Of a stretch of DNA of 64,000 nt, positions 37,340-46,330 are shown one piece after another (the first letter of the stretch is position 1; each line of letters begins with the position of its first letter). Below the pieces are notes generated by a model, which worked only from the letters and a program-made list of their open reading frames with translations, did not search any database and was not told the DNA's origin. Source of the stretch: Chitinophaga pinensis (GTDB taxonomy: Bacteria > Bacteroidota > Bacteroidia > Chitinophagales > UBA10324); assembly GCA_945892775.1 (NCBI GenBank), contig CAMDDP010000008.1:1-64000 (forward strand), written 5' to 3'. Both the position numbers and the translations under genes were made by a program.

Positions 37340-38395
37340 ATGCCCTTAGCAAGTATTGTATTGGTTAATTATAATACCCCAGATGATACCATAGAGTGTA
37401 TAGATTCAATATTAGGAAGTAGTGTAATAGATATTTCTATTGTTGTTATTGACAATAGCCAATCCAATGATTCAATTAATAAAATTAATAGTTGGGTGAA
37501 GGGAGAATATCTGCCAGATTATAATACCCCTCATTTAATTGCAAATAATTTATCAGGTAAAAAGCCTGAATCTATTCAGCTAATTCACACAGATAATATT
37601 CAAAATTATATCCATGAAAATAAGAATCAAGCAAATCCATATAAGCTAACAATAATAAAGAATTCAAATAACGTGGGATTTGCTGCAGCCAATAATATTG
37701 GCATTAAATATGCGTTGCAATTTTCTCCCCTTTATTTATGGCTATTGAATAATGATACAATTATTAAAAAAGATTCATTAAAACAGCTTATCAATTATTA
37801 CGATGAAGCAAATAATAAAAAAATAAAAATTGGATTAATAGGAAGTAAAATTATGTTTTACTCAAATCCTGAAATTATTCAAGCCGTTGGCGATCGGTTT
37901 AATTACTTAACTACGAGAGCCTACCACATTGGCTTAAATCAAAAAGACATTGGACAGTATGATGATAAAAAATTGCAAATTGATTATCCATATGGAGCAT
38001 CTATATTTTTAAACTCAGAATATATTAGAACAGTAGGTTTAATGAACGAAGATTATTTTTTATATTTTGAAGAAATAGATTGGGTAACACGTGGAAATAA
38101 AAAAGGGTACAAAACTTCTATTTGCACAAAGTCATTAGTCTATCATAAACAGGGAATATCAACAGGTAAAAAAATAAAAAAAAATAAGCCCTTGTTTATT
38201 GCCTGTTTAATTTATTCTAATCTTTTAAAATTTTACTGGACCCACTATCCATTTCTTTACCCATTGCCATGGCTCAAATTATTTTTAAAAATGAATTTAA
38301 ACTTTATACAAGGAAATCACAGAGAATCTAAATTGATTTTAAAGATATTACTTGGCTTTAAAAATTGCATGATTTTAAATCAAAGGGCTCAATAG
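37340..38395 (+). CDS. Family 2 glycosyltransferase (rhamnosyltransferase-like)
   Basis: A 351-residue GT-A enzyme. It opens with SIVLVNYNTPDDTIECIDSI near residues 5-24. NNVGFAAANNIGIKYAL near 113-129, and the DXD-like LLNNDT near 134-139 bind the nucleotide and metal. FLYFEEIDWVTRGNKKGYK near 240-258 holds the catalytic base region (ED/EE-W), in the style of rhamnosyltransferases. An unusually long segment of about 40 residues with several Asn sits between the first strand and the NNVGF motif. With RmlBCD in the same locus it is a good candidate to add rhamnose, but specificity is inferred. Confidence 0.88.
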   Translation: MPLASIVLVNYNTPDDTIECIDSILGSSVIDISIVVIDNSQSNDSINKINSWVKGEYLPDYNTPHLIANNLSGKKPESIQLIHTDNIQNYIHENKNQANPYKLTIIKNSNNVGFAAANNIGIKYALQFSPLYLWLLNNDTIIKKDSLKQLINYYDEANNKKIKIGLIGSKIMFYSNPEIIQAVGDRFNYLTTRAYHIGLNQKDIGQYDDKKLQIDYPYGASIFLNSEYIRTVGLMNEDYFLYFEEIDWVTRGNKKGYKTSICTKSLVYHKQGISTGKKIKKNKPLFIACLIYSNLLKFYWTHYPFLYPLPWLKLFLKMNLNFIQGNHRESKLILKILLGFKNCMILNQRAQ

Positions 38396-38475
38396 GTTTC
38401 AATAACTTTCATTTTGCAATATTTATATTTACACCATTATCTATATAAAGAAATGAATTAAAGCAATAATCAATT

Positions 38476-39780
38476 TTGGAAAATATAACCCCAATTACAA
38501 AATGGAAAAAAAATAAGTCTTTAAAAAAGATTTTAATCGGTCTATTATTTATTGGAGCGTTTGGCACACTTGCCCGCAGTCCGCTTTTTTTTCTTATAAA
38601 ATTCACTGATCCGACGATTTATCTCATAACATTTTCCTTCATGGGATTCTATTTTTTGGATAAAATAATTAAAAGAAAGAAATGGAATGGATTTGAAAGA
38701 CTTTATATTTTTATATTAATTGCCATGCCGCTTTATTCAGCTATTGTGGCAAATATCTTTTGGAACCAACCATTATTTTATGGAATAATTACTCAGCAAT
38801 TGTGGTTTTACTCTACAGTTGCTTTTCTAATATTTTATCTTTTAAAAACAGAACAAATAACGCTTTATCAACTAAGAGATATAATGCTAAGTATATCTTG
38901 GATCCAACTACCCATATATATTATCATGGGCTTTTTTTTAGACCCCAATCATTTCCTAGATACAAGTTTTGCTTACTGTTCCCCCGTAAAAGGTTGTGGT
39001 TGGATGTTTGATATAATGTTCATGAGTTTCTCCTACTTCTATTATTTAATTGTTTTTATTAAAACTAATAAATGGAAATACTTAATCCCCGTTCTTATTT
39101 TTTTAGCCTATATAATTTTTGAATATCAAAAAAGAGCATTAACAGCCTCATTAATAGGTACAACAGCCGTCTATTTTTATTTTCATGTATCGCTTAAAAA
39201 AAAGCTATACTATCTATCTTTATTTGCCATTCTTATTATGTTCATTGGAATTATTATTTATGTAATAAAGCCAGAAATTTTCACTCGATTTGCTGATATG
39301 TATAGTAGCATTCTTGAGGTTTTCCAAGGTGAAGAAAGCACCGATCAGTCAGCAAACAGTAGAATAACCCAATTAATTTATGTGGGACTCTATTATGCCA
39401 AACACCCAAGTACATTTTTTTTTGGTAATGGAAAATGGAACGACAATTGGGAGGGTTCACCTTTAAATATGTATGGAAGATTTTACCCCTCTGACCTTGG
39501 AATTATTGGCGCTTACTTTATCTATGGAATATTCGGCATTCTAGTTGTTCAATTTGAATACTTACAAACCATTCTATGGATGAGAAAAATAAAAGAAAAA
39601 TCAAACGACTCTTTTTTTATTGCCCTTAAATATTATTTATTATTCTTTTATATCAGAAGCATTCCTACAGGAGGCAGTTATTTTTATCCGGGTGCTGGTG
39701 TTACAACTGTTATCGTAACCCTCATTTATTTTTATTATTATCGAGAAAATAAGACCAATAAATATTATTCTCTTGGATAA
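38476..39780 (+). CDS. O-antigen polymerase/ligase-like membrane protein (Wzy/WaaL type)
   Basis: A 434-residue polytopic protein with about 10-12 membrane helices and one large periplasmic loop near residues 255-350 that holds NSRITQLIYVG and the GNGKW stretch, the layout of Wzy polymerases and O-antigen ligases. Primary sequence in this group is poorly conserved, so the call rests on topology, size and context between glycosyltransferase and sulfotransferase genes next to a flippase. The start is TTG at 38476 with no nearby ATG. In a Wzx/Wzy pathway it would polymerise repeat units in the periplasm. Confidence 0.72.
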   Translation: MENITPITKWKKNKSLKKILIGLLFIGAFGTLARSPLFFLIKFTDPTIYLITFSFMGFYFLDKIIKRKKWNGFERLYIFILIAMPLYSAIVANIFWNQPLFYGIITQQLWFYSTVAFLIFYLLKTEQITLYQLRDIMLSISWIQLPIYIIMGFFLDPNHFLDTSFAYCSPVKGCGWMFDIMFMSFSYFYYLIVFIKTNKWKYLIPVLIFLAYIIFEYQKRALTASLIGTTAVYFYFHVSLKKKLYYLSLFAILIMFIGIIIYVIKPEIFTRFADMYSSILEVFQGEESTDQSANSRITQLIYVGLYYAKHPSTFFFGNGKWNDNWEGSPLNMYGRFYPSDLGIIGAYFIYGIFGILVVQFEYLQTILWMRKIKEKSNDSFFIALKYYLLFFYIRSIPTGGSYFYPGAGVTTVIVTLIYFYYYRENKTNKYYSLG

Positions 39781-39797
39781 TTTTAACCCTTGAAAAA

Positions 39798-40688
39798 ATG
39801 AGTCAAGTTGAACTAAATAATTTTCCGAATTTTTTTATTGTTGGTGCGCCAAAAGCAGGAACAACTTCTTTGTATTATTACCTTGATGCACATCCAGAGG
39901 TTTTTATGAGTTCTATAAAAGAACCAAATTATTTTTCATATCAGGCCACTGCAGACCAGCAACTCTACTATAAAGAAAAAGGAATAGCAACATGGGATAA
40001 ATACATTGCTTTATTTAAAAGCATCGAACAAAAAAAAGCTATTGGAGAAGCAAGCGTTTCATACTTATTTTATCCAGAAGCCGCAAAAAAAATAAAGGAA
40101 AAATTCCCTAAAGCACGTATTATTATAATGTTGCGAAACCCAATAGAAAGAGCAATCTCTCATTATAATATGGATTACAAATTGGGATACATTGATTGTT
40201 CGCTGGAAAATGCAATTCAAAAAAAAGATAAATCTGATTTGAATAAATTATACTACCAGCAATTTATACAATTAGGTTTTTATTTTGAACAAGTTAAACG
40301 ATACATAGAATTATTCGGACAAGAAAATGTATTAATTATTTATTTTGAAGATATAAATAACAATACTCAATTGGAAGTGGAAAAACTATTTCATTTTCTT
40401 GGTGTGGATTCCCATTTTCAAATAAACACAACCGCTCGTTACAATACTTTTAAAACACCAAGAAATTATATTATCAGAGAAATGTATCGAATAAAATCTT
40501 TGCGAATTGCCCTTAAAAACTTGTTGCCTGAAAAACTCATTGATTTAATTAAAAATATCATTCTCACAAAAAATAAAAAAAGATGGCCTAAAGAATCAAC
40601 AATTAGTTTTTTAAAAGAACTATACAAATTAGACATTCAAAAGCTTGAAAAATTATTGAATCGCAATCTAAAATCGTGGTATGAATAA
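39798..40688 (+). CDS. PAPS-dependent sulfotransferase family protein
   Basis: A 296-residue sulfotransferase. The 5'-phosphosulfate loop GAPKAGTTS is at about 16-24, followed by DAHPEVFMSSIKEPNYFS. The 3'-phosphate motif is IIIMLRNPIERAISHYN near 108-124. YFEQVKRYIELFGQENVLII near 160-180 is typical of heparan-sulfate-type relatives. It is a paralogue of the proteins at 581 and 36385, but differs from them outside the cofactor motifs, so a different acceptor position is likely. It lies between the polymerase-like gene and the glycosidase. Confidence 0.9.
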   Translation: MSQVELNNFPNFFIVGAPKAGTTSLYYYLDAHPEVFMSSIKEPNYFSYQATADQQLYYKEKGIATWDKYIALFKSIEQKKAIGEASVSYLFYPEAAKKIKEKFPKARIIIMLRNPIERAISHYNMDYKLGYIDCSLENAIQKKDKSDLNKLYYQQFIQLGFYFEQVKRYIELFGQENVLIIYFEDINNNTQLEVEKLFHFLGVDSHFQINTTARYNTFKTPRNYIIREMYRIKSLRIALKNLLPEKLIDLIKNIILTKNKKRWPKESTISFLKELYKLDIQKLEKLLNRNLKSWYE

Positions 40689-40721
40689 TTTTAAAAATAA
40701 TTTCTCCTCAAAAAATAATTT

Positions 40722-42323
40722 ATGATAACAACAAAATTTTTAATGATAGGGGCACTCTCTGTTTTGATATCAGGAATTAACCTGCTATGCGACTCCATTC
40801 AAAATAAAGAACTACCAAAACCTCCTATTGAGATATCGCTTTCTATAAATAATTCTTCAGCATTTAAAGTAACGCCATCAGTTTATGGAATGGCTACTGA
40901 AAAAATTTCATTTATTTTAAATAAAAAACAAGATGATAAAATGACAATTGATTTTGAAAATCAATTGAGTCCTAATTTATTGCGTTGGCCAGGGGGTGGG
41001 TTATCTACCTTTTACCACTGGAATAAACCTGGATACGGATATATTGAATCTGAAGTAAAATCAATAAATGAAAAATCATACCAAAATTTTATTAAGCAAG
41101 ATTTTTTTAATAAAAAAAACCCTGTAACCTACCGGTATTTTGATAAAGAAATTGAATTGGCTAAGAGAACGAAAGCCAGTTTAATTGTAGTGGCTAATAT
41201 TATAACCGGAACACCCCATGAATTTAATGACCAACTAAGAGAAATTAATAAGCAAGGAGTAAAAATTAAAGCAGTAGAGTTGGGAAACGAAATGTATTTA
41301 AAACAAGCGCGAACAATAATCACTGGGCCTGAAAAATATTTATCTATTTGTAAACCATTTGCCGATTCTATTAGAAAATATTTTCCGCAGATTCCAATTG
41401 GAATCTGTGCGGCACCATTTACACGAATTGCTGATGAAGAAAACAGTTCCGCAAGTTCCAACTATTTTAAAAACTGGAACGAAGTAATTGCCAAAGACAA
41501 ATGGTATGACTTTTACATTAATCATTATTACATTCCTGTTCAATGTCAAGATAATTTAAATGAGATTGGAAAAATATTCGATTGTGCTTCTTCCGATGTG
41601 AGTGAATTGGCTGAAAGCTTTCTATCTAATTCATTTGATTACTACCAAAAAATATTTGGAACGAACCGAAAAATGTATATTACTGAATGGAACATTGCCC
41701 AAACAATGACAAAAGGAACTTATGGCAATACATTGCTACAAGCGATTTTTATAACTGAATTCTATAACACTATTAATAAAGAAAATGTCAAAAGAAATAA
41801 TTTAATTGAAGGAGCTACCTACTTTGGAATGGCGAACGGATTATTAGCCAGTTCAACAATAATGTTGCCTTGGAAAAATGAAACCTTTAGAGACCCAATA
41901 GGCGGAGATATCATTAGGCGAACTTCATTTTATTCTCACATTTTGATGAAGAAAATTTTTAATGATGAAACCAAGATGACTTCAATTGAGATAAAAAATA
42001 ATGGAAGCAAGAACTCAAATCCAGCTATTTCATTTTATTCCTATTTCAATGCCACATTCAATAGCAATTGGATTTACTTTGCAAACAAAACAGGGAATGA
42101 AATTTCTTTATCAGAAATAATTGTTGATTCAAAATCTAAAAAAAATTTAACTGGTCAATTTTATTGCCTCTCAGGTCCAAGTTTATATTCAAGTTTTGGA
42201 GCAACAAAATTTGAATATGAATATAAAATAAACGAAGTGTGTAAATGGACCGAAGAAAAAATTGCCATTTCTAACATGAAAATTCCAGGATATAGCACCG
42301 GATGTTTTGAGATTAAAAATTAA
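40722..42323 (+). CDS. Clan GH-A-like glycoside hydrolase within the polysaccharide locus
   Basis: A 533-residue protein with an N-terminal hydrophobic segment (about residues 5-23), either signal peptide or anchor. A TIM-barrel-like domain follows with LLRWPGGGLSTFYHW near 87-101, the putative acid/base Glu 190 in ELGNEMY, and the putative nucleophile Glu 322 in YITEWN. A beta-domain is expected at about 430-533. The GNE and TEWN pairs are those of clan GH-A families such as GH51, GH39 or GH79, many acting on arabinofuranosides, xylosides or glucuronides. I cannot assign the family. Inside a synthesis locus it may trim or release the polymer. Confidence 0.75.
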   Translation: MITTKFLMIGALSVLISGINLLCDSIQNKELPKPPIEISLSINNSSAFKVTPSVYGMATEKISFILNKKQDDKMTIDFENQLSPNLLRWPGGGLSTFYHWNKPGYGYIESEVKSINEKSYQNFIKQDFFNKKNPVTYRYFDKEIELAKRTKASLIVVANIITGTPHEFNDQLREINKQGVKIKAVELGNEMYLKQARTIITGPEKYLSICKPFADSIRKYFPQIPIGICAAPFTRIADEENSSASSNYFKNWNEVIAKDKWYDFYINHYYIPVQCQDNLNEIGKIFDCASSDVSELAESFLSNSFDYYQKIFGTNRKMYITEWNIAQTMTKGTYGNTLLQAIFITEFYNTINKENVKRNNLIEGATYFGMANGLLASSTIMLPWKNETFRDPIGGDIIRRTSFYSHILMKKIFNDETKMTSIEIKNNGSKNSNPAISFYSYFNATFNSNWIYFANKTGNEISLSEIIVDSKSKKNLTGQFYCLSGPSLYSSFGATKFEYEYKINEVCKWTEEKIAISNMKIPGYSTGCFEIKN

Positions 42324-42341
42324 TTTTGAAAATAAATTCAA

Positions 42342-43511
42342 TTGAAAAATAGCAAAGTAGCTTTTGTTGAACCAATAGGCGGACACCGAGGAAATGAATT
42401 TTATGATTTCGGATTATGTAAAGCCACAAGTGATGCTGGGGTTGAATTGTCCTTTTACACCTGTGATGAAACTCATCTCGACGAACAGTTTTTATTTTCA
42501 TTCCCAACAGTAAAAAGTTTTCATCGAGTTTATGGAAAGGAATTGAAAATAATTCGCGGAATAAGATTCCTATTCGCAATTAGAAAGTCTTTGCGCGATG
42601 CAAAAGCAAAGAAATATAATTTACTGCATGCAAATATTTATCATTTCTCCCAACTAGAATTCATAATACTGCGAATATTTAAAAGCAATGGTTTCAAAGT
42701 TGTAACTACCATTCACGATGTTGAAGACTTTCAGATATATGGAACATCAATAAATACGAAGAAGTATTCAAAATTTGAAAACCTGATTGACCATATTATC
42801 GTTCACTCAGACTATGCAAAACAATCTATAGAAAAACACTTTACCAGAACGCTGCCAACTCACATCCACAAAGTTCCACACGGCGATTCTGATTTTCTTT
42901 ACTCAGCAAATTGTTCGGTACAGGAAGCACGAGAAAAACTAACCCTCCCAACTGACAAACAACTAATTCTTTTTTTCGGCCAAATAAAAAAAGTAAAAGG
43001 ATTAGATGTGTTATTAAAAGCATTTGCCTTGTTACGAAAGAAAAACTTAAATACTCAACTTGTGGTGGCTGGTCCAACCTGGAAAGTAGAAGAAGAAGAA
43101 TTCCTAAACATCATTCGCGAAAATAAAATGGAAGCTGATTGTATTTTACGATTAGAATATATTGCCAATGAAATGATCCCATATTATTTTAAAGCTGCGG
43201 ATGCTGTTGCGTTGCCCTATCGAAAAATTTACTCCAGTGGAGTACTCATTCGTTCACTTGATTATGGTGCCGCAATAATTGCTAGTGACTTAGCTGTTTT
43301 TAAAGACATTATTATTGATGGGGAAAATGGTATTTTATTTGCAACAGAAAATCCTCAAGAACTTTGCGATAAAATATTAATGCTCTTAGCTGACAAATCC
43401 TTACAAGAAAAATTAAGGGCTGCAGCAAAAAAAACTGCGGAAAATCAATTCTCGTGGAAATTGATTGGCGAAAAAGTAAAAGCTATTTATAGTTTAGCGC
43501 TCAATGAGTAA
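42342..43511 (+). CDS. Family 4 glycosyltransferase (GT-B)
   Basis: A 389-residue GT-B enzyme. The N-domain starts with VAFVEPIGGHRGNEFYDFG. The donor domain shows LILFFGQIKKVKGLDVLLKA near 207-226, then ADAVALPYRKIYSSGVLIRSLDYG near 285-308, where the usual first Glu of the EX7E motif is not evident, and a DGENGILF segment near 326. The start is TTG at 42342. The 3' end overlaps the next gene by 8 bases. Donor and acceptor are unknown. Confidence 0.85.
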   Translation: MKNSKVAFVEPIGGHRGNEFYDFGLCKATSDAGVELSFYTCDETHLDEQFLFSFPTVKSFHRVYGKELKIIRGIRFLFAIRKSLRDAKAKKYNLLHANIYHFSQLEFIILRIFKSNGFKVVTTIHDVEDFQIYGTSINTKKYSKFENLIDHIIVHSDYAKQSIEKHFTRTLPTHIHKVPHGDSDFLYSANCSVQEAREKLTLPTDKQLILFFGQIKKVKGLDVLLKAFALLRKKNLNTQLVVAGPTWKVEEEEFLNIIRENKMEADCILRLEYIANEMIPYYFKAADAVALPYRKIYSSGVLIRSLDYGAAIIASDLAVFKDIIIDGENGILFATENPQELCDKILMLLADKSLQEKLRAAAKKTAENQFSWKLIGEKVKAIYSLALNE

Positions 43512-44472
43512 CGAACACATTTTAATTACAGGGACCGCAGGCATGGTTGGCTCTCATTTGCTTGAATATTATTCAGGTAAAATCAAAAAGGAATATTTAA
43601 TTGGCACCTATTATAATCCCACCATAAATCTTAACGACATTACTGATTTATGCGTGCCACTCAAACTTGATATTCGTAATGCTTCTGCGTTTGAAAAAAC
43701 AATTCACGAGTTTAAGCCTGGTAAAATATTTCACCTTGGGGCACAAAGCATTCCTACAGTTAGCTGGCTCAAGCCAGTTGAAACAATGGACATCAATGCA
43801 AACGGAACCATTAATTTATTTGAAGCAATTATTTCTGTGAGAAGAATAGATGTTAATTATTCACCAGTGGTGGTGGTGGCTTGTAGCAGCGCCGAGTATG
43901 GCGCATCGCTAACTCCCGAAAATGTACCCATAAAAGAAACCGCAATGCTGCTTCCGTTGCATCCTTACGGTGTAAGTAAAGTAGCACAAGACCTACTCAC
44001 CTACCAATACTTTAAAGGACACAATATCAAAGGCATTCGTGCTCGCATATTTAACACTACAGGTTCACGCAAAACAAACGATGCAGTTAGCGATTTTGTT
44101 CAGCGTGCTTGGGATGTTATAAATGGAAAGGCCGAAAAAATAAGAGTCGGAAATCTATCTTCACTTCGCGCCATCACTGATGTGCGCGACCTTGTTAATG
44201 CCCTTGTTTTACTTTCTGAAAATGGAAAGGCTGGTGAAGCCTATAACATTAGCGGTGAACAAGTTTATTCAATGAAGCAGGTCATTGAAGTAATTGAAAG
44301 CGTATGTAATAGAAAGTTTATACTCGAAACTGACTCCACTCTACTGCGACCCACCGACGAACCAATTATTTATGGTGATTCTACAAAACTGAAAATAGAA
44401 ACCGGTTGGAAACAAAAGTATTCGTTGCATGAAACGGTATTGGATATGCTTAGCTATTTGAATAAAAAATAA
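43504..44472 (+). CDS. NAD(P)-dependent sugar epimerase/dehydratase (GDP-mannose dehydratase/Rmd-like SDR)
   Basis: A 322-residue extended SDR protein. GTAGMVGSHLLEYY near 10-23 is the Rossmann loop. FHLGAQSIPTVSW near 79-91, CSSAEYG near 122-128, and the YxxxK pair in HPYGVSKVAQDLL near 152-164 follow. ARIFNTTGSRKTNDAVSDFV near 180 resembles GDP-4-keto-6-deoxymannose reductases and GDP-mannose dehydratases. It is therefore likely to act on a GDP-hexose, but no GDP-mannose pyrophosphorylase is in the window. It closes the plus-strand locus and overlaps the glycosyltransferase by 8 bases. Confidence 0.82.
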   Translation: MSNEHILITGTAGMVGSHLLEYYSGKIKKEYLIGTYYNPTINLNDITDLCVPLKLDIRNASAFEKTIHEFKPGKIFHLGAQSIPTVSWLKPVETMDINANGTINLFEAIISVRRIDVNYSPVVVVACSSAEYGASLTPENVPIKETAMLLPLHPYGVSKVAQDLLTYQYFKGHNIKGIRARIFNTTGSRKTNDAVSDFVQRAWDVINGKAEKIRVGNLSSLRAITDVRDLVNALVLLSENGKAGEAYNISGEQVYSMKQVIEVIESVCNRKFILETDSTLLRPTDEPIIYGDSTKLKIETGWKQKYSLHETVLDMLSYLNKK

Positions 44473-44545
44473 AACTGTCACTCAACGATTAATGATTGAG
44501 AAAGTTGAATAAAATTATATTTAAAATTGATGACTTCGCGTAAAA

Positions 44546-46216
44546 TTATCCGAGTCGACTTTCTAAATCCAATCTGAATTTTCTAGCCGTATCTTTTGCA
44601 ATGTCATAACCAGCATCAGCATGACGAATAACTCCCATTGCAGGATCATTATTTAAAACGCGTTTTAATCTGCGAGCAGCATCGGCAGTTCCATCCGCAA
44701 CTATTACCATTCCTGCATGAATTGAATAACCAATTCCAACTCCGCCACCATGATGCAATGAAACCCAACTTGCTCCACCTGCTGTATTTATAAGTGAATT
44801 TAATATCGGCCAATCAGCAATTGCATCAGAGCCATCAAGCATTGCTTCTGTTTCTCTGTTTGGTGATGCAACAGATCCAGTATCCAAATGATCGCGCCCA
44901 ATAACTAACGGTGCTTTTACTTTTCCAGTTCTCACCAATTCATTAAATAATAATCCTGCTTTTTCTCTTTCGCCCATTCCTAACCAACAAATTCTTGCCG
45001 GTAATCCTTGAAAAGCAATTTTATTTTTTGCCAGATTCAACCAGCGAATTAATCCTTTGTTTTCAGGAAAAAGCTTTTTCAATGCTTCGTCTGTTGTATA
45101 AATATCTTCGGGATCACCAGAGAGCGCAACCCATCTGAAAGGGCCTTGCCCCTCACAGAATAATGGACGAATATATTCTGGAACAAACCCTGGAAAATCA
45201 AAAGCATTTTCAACCCCTCGTGCAAGTGCTTGCCCACGAATATTATTTCCATAATCAAAAGTAATAGCGCCCCGCTTTTGTAATTCAAGCATCAATCGCA
45301 CATGCTCAGCCATTGTATCCAATGAACGCTCAATGTATTCAGCAGGATTTTTTTCACGAATAAGTTTTGCGTCTTCAATTGAAATTCCTAATGGAAAATA
45401 TCCAACTAATTCATCATGGGCTGAAGTTTGATCTGTTAGTGTATCAATAAAAATATTTCTTTCTATTATTCTCTTTAATAAATCTACTGCATTACAAATA
45501 ACAGCTATCGAAACTGCTTCTCCTTTTGCTTTTGCATCAAGTGCCCAGTCAATTGCTTCATCAATATTATGCGTGAGTTTGTCAAGATACTTTGTATCAA
45601 TTCTTTTTTGTGCACGCCATTCTTCTACCTCAGCAGCCAAACAAACTCCTTCGTTCATGGTTATTGCTAATGGTTGAGCCCCTCCCATTCCACCAAGCCC
45701 TGCAGTTACATTAAGTGTTCCTTTTAACGACCCATTAAAATGTTTTGCTGCCAATGACAAATAAGTTTCATAAGTTCCCTGAACAATTCCCTGCGATCCA
45801 ATATATATCCAAGAACCGGCGGTCATTTGTCCATACATAATAAGTCCTTTCGCCTCCAATTCTCTAAAATATTTCCAATTTGCCCAATGACCAACCAAAT
45901 TTGAATTGGCAATAATTACACGCGGTGCATCTTTATGAGTTGGTAGAATGCCAACAGGTTTTCCACTTTGTACAATCAGCGTTTCATCTTCATTTAAATC
46001 TTTCAATGCTTTAACAATCAAATCAAATGCTTCCCAGTTTCGTGCAGCTTTCCCCGTTCCACCGTAAACAATTAAATCTTCAGGTCTTTCTGCAACTTCA
46101 GAATCAAGATTATTATACAACATTCTGAGTACAGCTTCCTGAACCCATCCTTTGCAAGAAATAACATTACCTGTTGCCGCTTTCAATTTTTTTTTTGAGG
46201 AAATAATATTCGACAT
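44546..46216 (-). CDS. hutU: Urocanate hydratase
   Basis: A 556-residue enzyme of histidine degradation that converts urocanate to imidazolonepropionate with a tightly bound NAD. The motifs [15 protein letters not shown] near 50, [20 protein letters not shown] near 128, [10 protein letters not shown] near 170, and Cys near 410 in [14 protein letters not shown], which is the essential cysteine, are present. I start at the ATG 46216; a TTG at 46237 falls inside the -7 promoter box. No other hut gene is adjacent, which is unusual for a catabolic pathway usually kept in an operon. Confidence 0.95.
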   Translation of the reverse strand: MSNIISSKKKLKAATGNVISCKGWVQEAVLRMLYNNLDSEVAERPEDLIVYGGTGKAARNWEAFDLIVKALKDLNEDETLIVQSGKPVGILPTHKDAPRVIIANSNLVGHWANWKYFRELEAKGLIMYGQMTAGSWIYIGSQGIVQGTYETYLSLAAKHFNGSLKGTLNVTAGLGGMGGAQPLAITMNEGVCLAAEVEEWRAQKRIDTKYLDKLTHNIDEAIDWALDAKAKGEAVSIAVICNAVDLLKRIIERNIFIDTLTDQTSAHDELVGYFPLGISIEDAKLIREKNPAEYIERSLDTMAEHVRLMLELQKRGAITFDYGNNIRGQALARGVENAFDFPGFVPEYIRPLFCEGQGPFRWVALSGDPEDIYTTDEALKKLFPENKGLIRWLNLAKNKIAFQGLPARICWLGMGEREKAGLLFNELVRTGKVKAPLVIGRDHLDTGSVASPNRETEAMLDGSDAIADWPILNSLINTAGGASWVSLHHGGGVGIGYSIHAGMVIVADGTADAARRLKRVLNNDPAMGVIRHADAGYDIAKDTARKFRLDLESRLG

Positions 46217-46234
46217 TCTAAAAAATATTTGTGT

Positions 46235-46242
46235 CAAAAATA
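46235..46242 (-). promoter_or_regulatory. -7 box TATTTTTG before hutU
   Basis: The minus strand has an exact TAnnTTTG match 18 bases before the hutU ATG at 46216. It overlaps a possible upstream TTG start at 46237, which argues for the ATG. Confidence 0.5.
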
Positions 46243-46269
46243 ATTAATCAATACAAAATATAACTTTCA

Positions 46270-46309
46270 TAAAACGAAAAAGGGTGCAGTCTGGTTAACC
46301 GGCACCCTT
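46270..46309 (-). terminator. Rho-independent terminator after the T9SS alpha/beta hydrolase gene
   Basis: An 8-bp GC-rich stem AAGGGTGC/GCACCCTT (46280-46287 with 46302-46309) with a 14-base loop is followed on the minus strand by a T-rich run. It begins about 20 bases after the stop of the gene at 46331 and insulates it from hutU, whose promoter follows. Confidence 0.7.
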
Positions 46310-46330
46310 CTTCTACCTAAAAACAAGGCG

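Noticed and set aside
44474-44494. Hairpin CTCAA...TTGAG between the SDR gene and hutU as a terminator
   Set aside because: Only five AT-rich pairs plus mismatches; too weak to support a terminator on either strand.
46217-46237. Longer hutU start (TTG at 46237)
   Set aside because: It overlaps an exact -7 box, adds seven residues not expected in the family, and an ATG with normal N-terminus follows at 46216.
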